DNA from: JAAZNF01 sp964561025
Lineage (GTDB): Bacteria > Myxococcota > B64-G9
NCBI GenBank assembly: GCA_964561025.1
Contig: CAZLNM010000009.1
Location: 14,559-78,558, forward strand
Reading direction: 5' to 3'
DNA: 64,000 nt
Position numbers and translations under genes: made by a program. The notes beneath the pieces were generated by a model. The model saw only the letters and a program-made list of their open reading frames with translations. It did not search any database and was not told where the DNA came from. Shown in pieces: positions 16,984-26,364 of this stretch; within the stretch, counting starts at the first letter, position 1, and each line of letters begins with the position of its first letter.

Positions 16984-18668
16984 CGCTGTCCTCCCTGGCA
17001 TGTGCCGCCGTGCTCCTCACCTGGGCGGCGCCCGTGGCGGCCTCGCTGCTGCTCTCTCTCCTGGGAGGCCGGATCCCGCGCCGGGGGCTCGCCCTCCTCT
17101 CGCTCTCCGGTAGCTTCGTGCCCCTGTTGTGCGGCGGGTTCCTGCTGGGCCTGCGCTGGCTGGATCCGGGCTCGGCTCCTCCGGCGCCGGATGGGACCGC
17201 CCTGTGGGCGCTGCTCCTTTCGAGTTTCCTGGCCCTGGGCGCCTTGTGGCAGGCGCAGCGCTCGGTGGCCGCTTTCAGCGGGCGGCACCGCTTCTACGCG
17301 CTGATGATGCTCCTGCTGGCCGCGGCCGGCTTCCTGTTCACGCGAGCGGCCCTGGACCTGGCCTTTCTGGTAGGCTGGGAGGGGCTGTCGCTGTCGGGCG
17401 GGTTCTTGGCCGGCTTCTGGGCCATCGAGGAGCGGGGAGGGCGGACCGGGGTGCACTGGTTGCTGCTGGGCCGCGTCTCCGGGCTTTTGCTTCTGCTTTC
17501 GCTGCTCGCCGCCGCGGGCCCGCACCCCGAGTGGTCCGCGGCCTTGCTCCTGGCCGCGGCGCTGGTTCGCGCCGGCGTGGTGCCGTTCCACGGCACCGTG
17601 CCCGAGCTGGGACGAAGCCGGCCCACCGCCGCGCTGCTGGTGCAGACCCTGGCCTCGTGGGTGCCCGCGGTGTTCTTGCTGGACCGGGTGCAGGATTCGT
17701 TGGAGCGCTTCCCCGTCTTGCTCGACTGGCTGTTGTGGCTTTCGCTGGCCAGCGTGGTGTTCTCCCTGGTCGCCGCCATGCAACCGCAGGCGCCACAAAA
17801 GATCGTCGGCTGGCTGACCATGAGCGCGGGCAGCCTGGCCCTGCTGGGGTTCGCCGCGGGCGACCCGGTGGCGGCCCTGACGCTTTGTGCCGGCGGCGCG
17901 CTGCTCCTGGCCGGACGCTTCTTGCTGAACGGCCGGCCGGAAGAGCAGATGGGGCCGGATGAGATCGCGGCCGGGCCGATCTTCCGCTTGCGCGCCATGT
18001 CGCTCGCCTCCGCGGTCGTCGCGATGGCGCCCCCGGCGCTGTGGTTCGCGGGCTGCGCGCGGCTGCTCGCGGCCGCGGCGGACGACGAGCGGGGAGCGTG
18101 GATCACCGCGGCCGTCTTCGCCGTGCAGTTCGGCATGGGTTCCGCGCTGCGCCGTCTCCACGAGGCGCTCCCCGCCGAGGAGGAGGGAACACGGTGCTGG
18201 CCCTGGCCGGCCCTGCTGTTCTCCGCGGGCCACCTATTCGTCGGCGCGGCCGGCATCCTTCTGTTCGGTGAGGTGTTCTGGGGCGGGGCGACGGGGATCC
18301 GCCTCGGGCTCGGCGCCGTGCTGGCGGCCGGGGCCGGCTGGTTGCTGGCCGGTTCTTTCGCGCGGCTCCGGGTCGCCCCGCGTTTCATCGGCGTGCGGCG
18401 TCTCTTGGAGCTCTTGGCCGACACGGGTCTCGGGCTGGGCCGGCTGGTGATCCTGCTCCCGGTGGGGCTGGCCAAGGCCCTGGGAGTGGTGCTGTGGCGG
18501 CTGCTGGGCGATATCTTGATCGATGGCCTGGGGACCGGGCTGCCGGTGCGCACCATCGAGGGGACGGGGCTGGTCCTGCGGCACCTGCACGACGGGCGGA
18601 TCCGGCGCAGCTTGCTCATCGCCGCCTGGACTGCGCTCGCCCTGCTGTGGGCCTGGACGCGGAGCTGA
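16980..18668 (+). CDS. nuoL: NuoL-like antiporter subunit, key residues altered
   Basis: A 562-residue multi-helix protein of the Proton_antipo_M family with a NuoL-type C-terminal helix region (LLGDILIDGLGTGLP). The TTG at 16980 overlaps the nuoK stop and has AGGA 8 nt upstream. The TM5 Glu is kept (VGWEGLSLSGG). The TM7 Lys is Arg (ALVRAGVVPFHG), the His of TM8 is missing (ALLVQTLASW), the His-Lys cluster of TM10 is absent, and the SKDE motif of TM12 is gone. It is thus a chain L relative that may not pump in the usual way. Confidence 0.75.
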   Translation: MTLSSLACAAVLLTWAAPVAASLLLSLLGGRIPRRGLALLSLSGSFVPLLCGGFLLGLRWLDPGSAPPAPDGTALWALLLSSFLALGALWQAQRSVAAFSGRHRFYALMMLLLAAAGFLFTRAALDLAFLVGWEGLSLSGGFLAGFWAIEERGGRTGVHWLLLGRVSGLLLLLSLLAAAGPHPEWSAALLLAAALVRAGVVPFHGTVPELGRSRPTAALLVQTLASWVPAVFLLDRVQDSLERFPVLLDWLLWLSLASVVFSLVAAMQPQAPQKIVGWLTMSAGSLALLGFAAGDPVAALTLCAGGALLLAGRFLLNGRPEEQMGPDEIAAGPIFRLRAMSLASAVVAMAPPALWFAGCARLLAAAADDERGAWITAAVFAVQFGMGSALRRLHEALPAEEEGTRCWPWPALLFSAGHLFVGAAGILLFGEVFWGGATGIRLGLGAVLAAGAGWLLAGSFARLRVAPRFIGVRRLLELLADTGLGLGRLVILLPVGLAKALGVVLWRLLGDILIDGLGTGLPVRTIEGTGLVLRHLHDGRIRRSLLIAAWTALALLWAWTRS

Positions 18669-18670
18669 AC

Positions 18671-20149
18671 ATGGACGGCACGCTCGCGCGGATCCTGCTG
18701 GTCTGCCTGCCGTCGTTGCCGGCGCTCGGCGCGCTGGCGGTGGGCGTGTGCCCGCCGCGCGCCACCCGCCTGGCCCGGTCGTTCGGCTGGGCCTTCTCGC
18801 TGGGGGCGCTCGGCGCGTGGATCGGCTTGTGGTGGCTTTCGCAGGACGGCTCGCTGCCGGTGTCGCTCGAGTTCCCCTGGGTGCCCGAGCTGGGGATCAG
18901 TTTCCACCTCGGCCTGGACGCGGTCGGGCTCTGGTTTTGCGGCCTCATCGTGGTGGTGGGTGGCGCGGCCATGGTGGGAACGCTGCCGGGGCTACCGGAT
19001 CTCAACCGTTCTCACCTGGTGTGCCTGCTCCTCGCCGAGTGCGGCATGCTGGGCGCGGTGGCCTCCTGGGATCTCATCCTGTTCATCGCCTTCTGGGAGG
19101 TCACCCTGGTGCCCTTCTTCTTGTTGATGGGGCGCGGGCCGGAGCTGCGGGGCGTGGCGGCGGCCACCCGCTTTTTCGTGACCTCTATCGCCTCCAGCGT
19201 GGTGCTGTGGGTCGGGGTCCTCCTGCTGGTGCGCGCCGCGGGCGAGCCGCGCACCTTCGATCTTCAGGAGCTTTCGCGACGCTTCAGTGCCGCGCCCGCG
19301 GGAGGCCTGGCCTGGTTTTTCGTGCCGGCGTTCGTGATGCGCCTGGCGGTCTTCCCTCTACACACCTGGTTCCCCGTGGCCCAGTCGGACAGCCCCGTCG
19401 CGGCCTCGATCATGTTGGCCGGGGGGGTGCTGCCGCTGGGCGGCTTCGGTGTGTACCACCTGCTGCATCGCATCTTCGGCGCACAACTGGGTGGCACCGC
19501 CCAGACGCTCGCCTGGTTGGGGCTCGGCACGGCGCTGCTCGGCGGGCTGGTGGCCCTGGTGCAGCGCGACCTCAAGCGCCTGCTGGCCTGCCTGTGCCTC
19601 GGCCAGACGGGGCTGGCGCTGCTGGGGCTCGCCCTGGGGACCCCGGCGGCGGTGTGGGGAGGTCTGGTGCTGCTGGCCTCGGCCGGTCTCTCCGGCGCGG
19701 CGGTGTTTCTGTTCGCGGGGGCGGTCTGCCAGGCGCGCGACAGCCAGCGGGTCGTCGATATCAGCGGCTTGTGGCGGCGGCAGCCGCTGTTCTCGGGCCT
19801 GTTCTTGCCGGCGGTGGCCTCGCTGGGGGCATTGCCGGGCACGGTGGGGTTCACGGGAGCCTGGCCCGTCCTGCGCGAGTTGCAGGGCGATGGGCTCATG
19901 CTGGCGCTCGCCGCATTCGCGCTGCTCGTGCTGGGCGGGGCGGGACTGTGGATCAGCCGGCGCTTGAGCGGAGGGGTGTTCCAGGCGGATCTGTGGAATA
20001 GCTCCCGCTGGCCGCGGCGGCGGCAGGTGGTGGTGTTGCTCCTGCTCGCCGGTGTCATCCTGAGCGTGGGGTTGTGGTCGGCTCTGGGCCAGAAGGCGCC
20101 GGACCTGGCCGCGGCCGCCGCGCTGATGGGCCGGGGGTTGTCCCCATGA
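18671..20149 (+). CDS. nuoM: NuoM-like antiporter subunit, key residues altered
   Basis: A 492-residue chain M homologue. The ATG at 18671 follows the nuoL-like stop by 2 nt. TM5 Glu is kept (FWEVTLVPFFLLMG) and the loop FPLHTWFP is typical, but the preceding TM7 Lys is Arg (VMRLAVFPLHTW), the TM8 Lys of LLKxG is Pro (GGVLPLGGFG), and the TM12 Glu after LPGT is replaced (LPGTVGFTGAW). It overlaps the nuoN-like gene by 4 nt (ATGA). Confidence 0.8.
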   Translation: MDGTLARILLVCLPSLPALGALAVGVCPPRATRLARSFGWAFSLGALGAWIGLWWLSQDGSLPVSLEFPWVPELGISFHLGLDAVGLWFCGLIVVVGGAAMVGTLPGLPDLNRSHLVCLLLAECGMLGAVASWDLILFIAFWEVTLVPFFLLMGRGPELRGVAAATRFFVTSIASSVVLWVGVLLLVRAAGEPRTFDLQELSRRFSAAPAGGLAWFFVPAFVMRLAVFPLHTWFPVAQSDSPVAASIMLAGGVLPLGGFGVYHLLHRIFGAQLGGTAQTLAWLGLGTALLGGLVALVQRDLKRLLACLCLGQTGLALLGLALGTPAAVWGGLVLLASAGLSGAAVFLFAGAVCQARDSQRVVDISGLWRRQPLFSGLFLPAVASLGALPGTVGFTGAWPVLRELQGDGLMLALAAFALLVLGGAGLWISRRLSGGVFQADLWNSSRWPRRRQVVVLLLLAGVILSVGLWSALGQKAPDLAAAAALMGRGLSP

Positions 20150-21615
20150 GCCCGATCCAGAACATGCACCCGGCCACCGTGGCCCTGTTCTGGTTGCCAG
20201 CCCTGGTGTGCGCCGCCCTGGAGGTCGCGCTTCCGGCCCACAGAGCGTTGCGCACCCTGTTCTCGCTCGCCTGGCCCGTGGCCGTCCTCGGGGCGGTGGG
20301 ATTCCTGTGGCCCGTGGCGGCGGGGCAGGGCCTCTCCCAGGGCACCTTCCTCGGGGACGATTTTGGTCGCTTCGCCCTGGGGGCCATCTGGGCCCTGGCG
20401 TTCTTCGCGATCGCTCTTCGGCGAGACGAGGAGACATCGCGCGCCGATGGCGGGGACACGCTGCTGCTCTTGTCGGCCGCGGGCGGATCGCTGCTGGTCC
20501 TCTCCGCGGACCTGTTCGCCGCCCTCTCCGGCTTCGCCCTGACCCTGGTCCCGGTGTGGGGACTGGCCTCCAGCTCCGGAAGGCTCGAGGGACGCGAGGC
20601 GGCGCTCAAGGGGCTTCTGGCCGGCATCCTGTCCCTGGTGCTCTTCGCCCTGGGCTCGGCCTTGATCCTGGCCGCCACGGGGCATTCTACGCTGGCCGGG
20701 ATCGGTGGCTTTCTGCGCGACCTTCCTCCGGGCGAGGCTCTCCCGCCCTTGCTGGCGCCGGGGGTGGCGCTGCTGTTGTGTGGCCTGGGCCTGTTCGTGG
20801 CCGCCGTGCCGCTGCATATGTGGTTCTCCGACCTGGCGGAGGGGTTGCCGGCCTCGGCCTCGCTATGGCTCACGGGCGGGGTGCTGGTGGCCGGGTTGGC
20901 GGTCTCGGCGAGGATCCTGCTCACGGCGCTCCTGCCGCTCGCGCAACACCCCCAGATCGGCTGGGTGACGCTGCTGCGGGGCGTCGGCCTGGTGGCCCTG
21001 CTGGTCGCCAACGCGGTGGCCCTGGTGCAGTCCCGCCTGCAGCGGATGGCGGGCTACCTGGCAGCCGGCCAGACCGGCTTCTTGCTGCTCGGGATCGCCG
21101 CCGCGGGCGAGGTGCGCGGCGAGGGCGAGCACATCGTCGGCGGGATCCTGGTCTTTGTGCTGGTCCACGCCCTGACCTGGGCGGGCCTGTACGCGGGGTT
21201 CTCCCGGCTTATGGGCCCCGAGCCGCCGCGGGTGAGCCACCTGGAAGGCCTGGCGCGGCAACGTCCCTGGCTGGCGGCGGTCATGGGCCTTGCGTTGTTG
21301 TGTCTTTCGGGAATGCCGCTCACGGCCGGGTTCTTCTCGCGGCTTGTCTTGCTCGAAGCCATGGTGAGCGCAGGCTGGACGGGGACGGCCGTGCTGGCGG
21401 CCCTGTCCCTGGGCCTGGTGCTGGTCATGAGCCTGGGGCTGGTGGCGGCCATGGTCATGCGGCCGCCGGCGTCGACATCGCCGCGCCCGGTGTGCGTCTG
21501 GACCTCGGTCGCCGCCGCCGTCACCGCCGTGGCCATCCTGGCGATCGGGTTCTTGCCCGGCGGAGTCCTGCGCGTCGCGCTGCAGGCCGCGCGAAGCCTG
21601 TTGGGGGGACTCTGA
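20146..21615 (+). CDS. nuoN: NuoN-like antiporter subunit, key residues altered
   Basis: A 489-residue chain N homologue, last gene of the five-gene operon. The core is recognisable (FVAAVPLHMWFSDLAEG, LPLTAGFFSRL-like end of TM12). The TM5 Glu is absent (FAALSGFALTLVPVW), the TM7 Lys before VPLHMW is Val or Phe, the TM8 Lys is absent (TGGVLVAG), and the TM12 Lys is Arg. The gene ends 10 nt before the convergent PilZ gene. Confidence 0.75.
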   Translation: MSPIQNMHPATVALFWLPALVCAALEVALPAHRALRTLFSLAWPVAVLGAVGFLWPVAAGQGLSQGTFLGDDFGRFALGAIWALAFFAIALRRDEETSRADGGDTLLLLSAAGGSLLVLSADLFAALSGFALTLVPVWGLASSSGRLEGREAALKGLLAGILSLVLFALGSALILAATGHSTLAGIGGFLRDLPPGEALPPLLAPGVALLLCGLGLFVAAVPLHMWFSDLAEGLPASASLWLTGGVLVAGLAVSARILLTALLPLAQHPQIGWVTLLRGVGLVALLVANAVALVQSRLQRMAGYLAAGQTGFLLLGIAAAGEVRGEGEHIVGGILVFVLVHALTWAGLYAGFSRLMGPEPPRVSHLEGLARQRPWLAAVMGLALLCLSGMPLTAGFFSRLVLLEAMVSAGWTGTAVLAALSLGLVLVMSLGLVAAMVMRPPASTSPRPVCVWTSVAAAVTAVAILAIGFLPGGVLRVALQAARSLLGGL

Positions 21616-21625
21616 CCCTGGTGCG

Positions 21626-22009
21626 CTAGCCGGGCCGCCGCGGCAGGGGCGGGGGTCCGGCGGGGGCCGGCGCGCCATAATGGGTGGAGACGAAGCGGCG
21701 GATGGCCTCGTGGGCGGCGGCGTCCATGCGCACGAAGCGGACGCCCATCCAGTCCGAGGACACGCCCCCGGAACTCCGCTGATGGTAGCTCACCTCCGCG
21801 GAGGCGCTGATGGCGGGTTGGTTCTCCGCGAGAGAGAACTCCACCTCCACCGCGCTGCCGAGCGGGGGTAGCTTGGGCAGGTAGATGCCCATGCCTCCCT
21901 CGCTCAGATCCCGTCCCACGCCGTTGAAACGGCCGCGCACGGTGTCCACCTTGACGCGGAAGGCCACCGGCACCCGCAGGGTGCGCCGTTTTTCACTCCC
22001 CAGGCTCAT
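21626..22009 (-). CDS. PilZ-domain protein
   Basis: A 127-residue protein made of one PilZ domain, the usual cyclic-di-GMP receptor. The first motif is degenerate (EKRRTLRVPVAFRVK for RxxxR) and the second is RDLSEGGMGIYL (D/NxSxxG). The C-terminus is Pro-rich. A similar type occurs in many copies in deltaproteobacteria and is often not proven to bind c-di-GMP. The ATG overlaps the selB stop (ATGA) with GAGGAG before it, so translation is coupled to selB although a functional link is not obvious. Confidence 0.82.
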   Translation of the reverse strand: MSLGSEKRRTLRVPVAFRVKVDTVRGRFNGVGRDLSEGGMGIYLPKLPPLGSAVEVEFSLAENQPAISASAEVSYHQRSSGGVSSDWMGVRFVRMDAAAHEAIRRFVSTHYGAPAPAGPPPLPRRPG

Positions 22010-23964
22010 GTCTCTTCTCCTCGCCCCGGGTCGGCCGCCCGCGGCACGCGCCGGTCGCCGACGCGCAGGGTCATCTTCTCCCGATCGAAGTACTCCGCCA
22101 GCGGAATGGCGAACTTGCGGCTCTGCCCGACCAGGCCCTTCCACTCCTGCGTGGTGATGGCGCCCCGGCTGGCCAGGTGTTGCCGCAGGCGCGCGCGCAG
22201 CTCCTCGATGGCCGGCGCCGAGAAGAACAGCTCGGCCGATACCCGGATCAATCGCCCGGAGCGGGCCAGGTGGGAGAGCAGCTCGTGCACTTCCTTCACG
22301 CCGCAGGAGAGGCGCTGCGCCGCCTCCTCCGGCCGGGGTGGGGCCAGGCCGGCCTGGTCGAAGAGCGCGGCCAGCTTTTCGCTCTGGCCCGCCCGCTGGC
22401 CCGAGAGCTGCACCCGGTGCGACGAGAGCCGCACCGTGTCCGCCGTGACCGCCAGCGCGCCGCGGCGGCAGAAGTCGTCGAGCAGCGCGCGGAAGACGCG
22501 AGGCGAAAGCTCGGGTTGGAGCCGCTGGCGCAGCGCCTCGGCGGGCATGCCGGGCAGCAGCGGGTTCTCCCGGTGGAAGCGCTCCAGGATACGGCGCGCC
22601 CGCTCCAGCGCCAGCGCGCGCGCACCCGCTCCGACGGCTCGTTGGTGTTCCGGATGGGTCCTGATCAACCCGTCGCCGGCGGCGATCTGCTCCAGCGCGG
22701 CCTGGACCTCGGAGAGCCCCTCGCCGGTCTCCAGGGCGAGCTCGGCGGCGCCGGCCCCGGCCAGCTCCCGCCCGTCGAGTAGGACCGAGAGCCGCTCGGC
22801 CAGGGAGCCGGTGTCGAGCCGGCGCAGGCGCTCCAGCCGGGCCTGCACCTCGCGCGTTCGCCGCCGGGGCGGATGGGGGTCCAGCACGCGGCCCCCGCCG
22901 ATGGTGGTCCCTCTGCCCGGGATGGGGGCGAACCCCCGCAGGATGAAACGCTGGCCGGCGAAGAGAGCCAGCGGCTCCCTGGCGTGGATCCGGGCGAAGG
23001 CGGCTTCGTTTGGCGAGAGTCGCTCGGCGCCCCACAATCGTACCCGCACCTCGCTCTTGGCGGTGCCCGCGTAGAGGATGGCCGAGAAGCGCGCCGGGCG
23101 CGGCTCGGCGCCGGCGACCAGCTCGAGGCGCGATTCGAAGTCGCGGCTGGGCTCGAAACCTACCGCGCAGAGCGTTTGCCCTCGGGAGAGTTCTTCCCGG
23201 GCGACGCCCGACAGGTTGACGGCGACGCGCTGCCCGGCCAGGGCCTCGGGCTGCTCGCGACCGTGGCTCTGCAGGGCGCGGATCTTCACCTTGCGCAGCT
23301 TGCCGCCGGGATCGGGAACGATGTCCACCGCGTCGTCCGCGCGGAGCTGGCCCGTCAGCAGGGTGCCGGTGACCACCGTGCCGAAGCCCTGCGCAGAGAA
23401 GATGCGATCGATGGGCAGAAAGGGCGGGGCCGAGGCGTTGCGCGGCGGCACCTCGCGGCCCGCTTCCAGCAAGAGCTGCCTGAGCTCGGCAAGCCCCTGG
23501 CCGGTGCGGCTGGAGACCCGCACCCGCGGGCTGGCCTCGAAAAAGGTGCCGGCGAGCTCGCGTCCCAGGTCGGCGAGCACCTCTTCCTGCCAGGCCGGAT
23601 CGGGGGTCAGGTCGATCTTGGTGAGAGCGATCACGCCGCGGCGGATGCCCAGCAGGCGGCAGATGTCCACGTGCTCGCGCGTCTGGGGCATGACCCCCTC
23701 GTCCGCGGCCACCACCAGCAAGCACAGATCGATGCCGCCCGTTCCAGCCACCATGTTCTTGACGAAACGCTCGTGACCGGGGACGTCGACGATGGCCGCG
23801 TGCAGATCGGGCGCGAGCGAGAGGTCGGCAAAGCCCAGATCGATGGTGATGCCGCGCTGCTTCTCTTCCGGCAGGCGATCCGGATCCACCCCCGTCAGCG
23901 CGCGGACCAGGGCCGACTTCCCGTGATCGATGTGGCCGGCCGTGCCGATGACGATCGAGCGCAT
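22006..23964 (-). CDS. selB: Selenocysteine-specific elongation factor SelB
   Basis: GTPase that brings Sec-tRNA to UGA codons marked by a SECIS hairpin. Of 652 residues, the G domain starts at once (GTAGHIDHGKSALVRALTG), followed by EEKQRGITIDLGFA, DVPGHERFVKNM and TKID. Domains II-III follow, and winged-helix repeats that bind SECIS fill the C-terminal 270 residues. The ATG at 23964 fits the family; an upstream start adds 16 unrelated residues. No selA, selC or selenoprotein gene was found here. Confidence 0.94.
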   Translation of the reverse strand: MRSIVIGTAGHIDHGKSALVRALTGVDPDRLPEEKQRGITIDLGFADLSLAPDLHAAIVDVPGHERFVKNMVAGTGGIDLCLLVVAADEGVMPQTREHVDICRLLGIRRGVIALTKIDLTPDPAWQEEVLADLGRELAGTFFEASPRVRVSSRTGQGLAELRQLLLEAGREVPPRNASAPPFLPIDRIFSAQGFGTVVTGTLLTGQLRADDAVDIVPDPGGKLRKVKIRALQSHGREQPEALAGQRVAVNLSGVAREELSRGQTLCAVGFEPSRDFESRLELVAGAEPRPARFSAILYAGTAKSEVRVRLWGAERLSPNEAAFARIHAREPLALFAGQRFILRGFAPIPGRGTTIGGGRVLDPHPPRRRTREVQARLERLRRLDTGSLAERLSVLLDGRELAGAGAAELALETGEGLSEVQAALEQIAAGDGLIRTHPEHQRAVGAGARALALERARRILERFHRENPLLPGMPAEALRQRLQPELSPRVFRALLDDFCRRGALAVTADTVRLSSHRVQLSGQRAGQSEKLAALFDQAGLAPPRPEEAAQRLSCGVKEVHELLSHLARSGRLIRVSAELFFSAPAIEELRARLRQHLASRGAITTQEWKGLVGQSRKFAIPLAEYFDREKMTLRVGDRRVPRAADPGRGEET

Positions 23965-24057
23965 ATCCCCCCGATAGCAGAGAGGGTGCCCGGTGATCAA
24001 GAGCCGAGACATCGGTGGCCAGGGGGCCTAACCAGCCAAAAAACAGGCGATTTTTTC

Positions 24058-24148
24058 TTGCCAGCGGAGCGTCTCGGGAATTATCATCCTTTTCCTGAGG
24101 GTGGTGTGTCCCCTGGTGGCTCGATTCCCTGGCGCCGTCTGCGCCAGG
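24058..24148 (+). promoter_or_regulatory. Candidate promoter and leader hairpin of the zinc-ribbon gene
   Basis: TTGCCA (24058-24063), 18-nt spacer and TATCAT (24082-24087) resemble a sigma-70 promoter. In the leader, CCTGGCGC and GCGCCAGG (24128-24148) form a perfect 8-bp hairpin, 17 nt before the ATG. Confidence 0.35.
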
Positions 24149-24165
24149 CGCGACAGGGTGCCTCC

Positions 24166-26280
24166 ATGGTCGTTGTTTGTCCTAACTGCCAGCAATACTT
24201 CGAAGTGGACGAGGTGTATTTTCAGCAGGGCATTCCGGTGCCTTGCCCCACGTGTCAGGGCGCGTTGGTTCCGTACCAGGCTCCAGCCGCGCCGCAGGCC
24301 GACGCCGCGCCTTCCGGCGCCGCGCCTGCCGACGCCGCGCCAGCCGACGCCGCGCCTGCCGACGCCCCGCCTGCCGTCACCCCGGAGCCGCCGGCGCCCG
24401 CGGTGGGGATCGCGCCCGATCAAGGTCTGCCGAGCCCGCCGGCACCCGAGGCAACCGCCTCCGCGCCGGCGTGGAGCAGCGGCGATCTGCTGTGGTCCGG
24501 TTCGCGGCCGCCGGAGCCTCCTCCCGCCCCGCCCGAGGTCACCGCTGCCGCCGAACCTCCCCCGCCCTCGCCGGCCGCGATCGATACCGCGCCGGCCGAA
24601 TCGCCGCCCCTGACCCCGAGCGCGCCCGCGGACGCTCAACCGCCGGCGGCTTCGGCGGACGTGTCGACGAAGGTCGAGACCCCGCCGGGGCGACCCGTCT
24701 CGTCCTGGGAGGAGGTGGGTCAGCTGTCGTGGGGAGCGCCGCCGCCCCTGGCCGAAGGCACATCGCCCGCGGCGGCCTTCAGCTCGCCCGACGTGGTTCC
24801 GCCGCAGGCCCCGGCGCCGGGTGCCTGGGGCCCGGCGCAGAGCCCCGGCGCGCAGTTGCCCACGGCCCCCGTGGCCGCCTGGGCCGAGGTCGACCCCGGC
24901 TTGCCGCCGCCGCCACCTCCGGCGCCGGAGCCGATGCAGGAAGCGCCGGTGGGCGCCGTCAGCGCCCCCGAGATCGTCCCGGAGGCCGCGCCGGTGGAGG
25001 CGTGGGGTGCCGCGCCGAGCGCGCCCCCGCAAGCGCCGGTGGCCGCGGAGCCGCTGGCTCCAGCGGCGCCCGCGCCCGTAGACGTGGTGCCCTTTGTGCC
25101 CTCGCCCCCCGTAGAGCCGTCCGTTCCGGGCCCGAGCGGGAGCGGGGCGGACAAGGATTGGGCCGACGCCGCGGCCGCCTGGGCCGCGAGCGGGTTCGCC
25201 GCGGACAAGATGCCCAAGTTCGTGCGACAGCGCCAGAGCGAACCCCCGCCGGCCGCGTCGTCTACCCCGGGCGCGCCAGCGACGCTGCTGACCGGAGCGG
25301 ACCTCGCCCCGGAGTTGCCGCCAGAATCTCTGGTGAGCGCGCCGGCGGCCGCCCCGCCGCCGCCGGTTGTCGCTCCCACGCCACCGTTCGTCGCGGCAGC
25401 GCCGGTGCCGCCGCCGCTGAAACCGCCCAGCAAGCCGGAGATCATCCTGCCCTCGCCGGGCGTACCGCCGCCCCTGTCGGGGCGCGCCGCCTCCACCTAC
25501 GTTATGAAAGGCAGCGGCGAAGGGCGGTCCTCCGACGCCCCCTGGACGAAGGATTCGGTCCCACCGCCGGCGGGCCAGCCACAGCCGGTGCGCATGGTGT
25601 TGCCCAGCATCCCCCCGGAGCCTTTGCCGGCTCCCGCCGCGACGCCCAGCCTGCCCGCGCGCCGGGGCGGCCACCCGGTGCTGTGGACGGTGCTCGTGCT
25701 GTTGCTGCTGGGCGGTGGCGCCTTCGCCGGGTGGTGGTTCTTCCTGGGGGGCAAGGACCGGTTCCTCGGCGGTGGCGAGCGGACGGACGCGCCGGATGCC
25801 GGGGTGGCGACCCCGGCGGCGGAGCCGGCGTCCCCGGCCGAGGAGATCGCGCCCACCCCGCCAGACGCCGGGCCGGAACCGGACGAGGAGAAACCGCCGA
25901 AGGTGGTGGAGCCCGTGGCGCCGCCCAAGCCGGAGCCGCCGAAGGTTCCGCCGCGGGGCGACGTACCCAAGCCGCCCAAGCCCGACCGGCCCGTGGCCGC
26001 GGTGGACCGCAAGGCCCGGGCGGCGGAGGCCGTGGAGTTCTACAAGAAGGGCAACGAGGCGGTGAAGAAGGCCCAGTACCAGGAGGCGGTCCGAAACTAC
26101 CAGAAGGCCCTGGAGCTGGATCCCGCGCTGTCGGTCGCGCACCGGGGGCTCGGCATCTCCTTCGCCCAGCTCCGCCGGAACCAGGACGCCTGCCGCGAGT
26201 ACCGGCTGTACCAGAAGAGCCTGCCCGCCAATTCCAAGGAGCTGCCCGCCCTGCAGCAGATCCTCAAGGACTGCAAGTAA
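24166..26280 (+). CDS. Zinc-ribbon / Pro-rich / transmembrane / TPR protein
   Basis: A 704-residue protein. Residues 1-40 are an MJ0042-type zinc ribbon (Cys5, Cys8, Cys27, Cys30). Residues 40-500 are Pro/Ala-rich and disordered with repeated PADAA units. One membrane helix follows at about 505-528 (LWTVLVLLLLGGGAFAG), then a Pro/Lys linker of TonB-like character (PPKPEPPKVPP), and two TPR units at the C-terminus. The layout suggests a cytoplasmic sensor end and a periplasmic protein-binding end. Myxobacterial motility and polarity proteins such as GltJ share parts of this design. The exact role is unknown. Confidence 0.75.
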   Translation: MVVVCPNCQQYFEVDEVYFQQGIPVPCPTCQGALVPYQAPAAPQADAAPSGAAPADAAPADAAPADAPPAVTPEPPAPAVGIAPDQGLPSPPAPEATASAPAWSSGDLLWSGSRPPEPPPAPPEVTAAAEPPPPSPAAIDTAPAESPPLTPSAPADAQPPAASADVSTKVETPPGRPVSSWEEVGQLSWGAPPPLAEGTSPAAAFSSPDVVPPQAPAPGAWGPAQSPGAQLPTAPVAAWAEVDPGLPPPPPPAPEPMQEAPVGAVSAPEIVPEAAPVEAWGAAPSAPPQAPVAAEPLAPAAPAPVDVVPFVPSPPVEPSVPGPSGSGADKDWADAAAAWAASGFAADKMPKFVRQRQSEPPPAASSTPGAPATLLTGADLAPELPPESLVSAPAAAPPPPVVAPTPPFVAAAPVPPPLKPPSKPEIILPSPGVPPPLSGRAASTYVMKGSGEGRSSDAPWTKDSVPPPAGQPQPVRMVLPSIPPEPLPAPAATPSLPARRGGHPVLWTVLVLLLLGGGAFAGWWFFLGGKDRFLGGGERTDAPDAGVATPAAEPASPAEEIAPTPPDAGPEPDEEKPPKVVEPVAPPKPEPPKVPPRGDVPKPPKPDRPVAAVDRKARAAEAVEFYKKGNEAVKKAQYQEAVRNYQKALELDPALSVAHRGLGISFAQLRRNQDACREYRLYQKSLPANSKELPALQQILKDCK

Positions 26281-26364
26281 GCCGGCCGCTCTGATTGTCC
26301 GCGCAGGTGAAGACGGCCAAGCGAGGGGGGGGGTCTTTCTCGGAAGTCTCCCCGGTTCATCCCA

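Noticed and set aside
24028..26142. Long minus-strand frame opposite the zinc-ribbon gene
   Set aside because: Only Arg/Gly repeats that mirror the Pro/Ala codons of the real gene.
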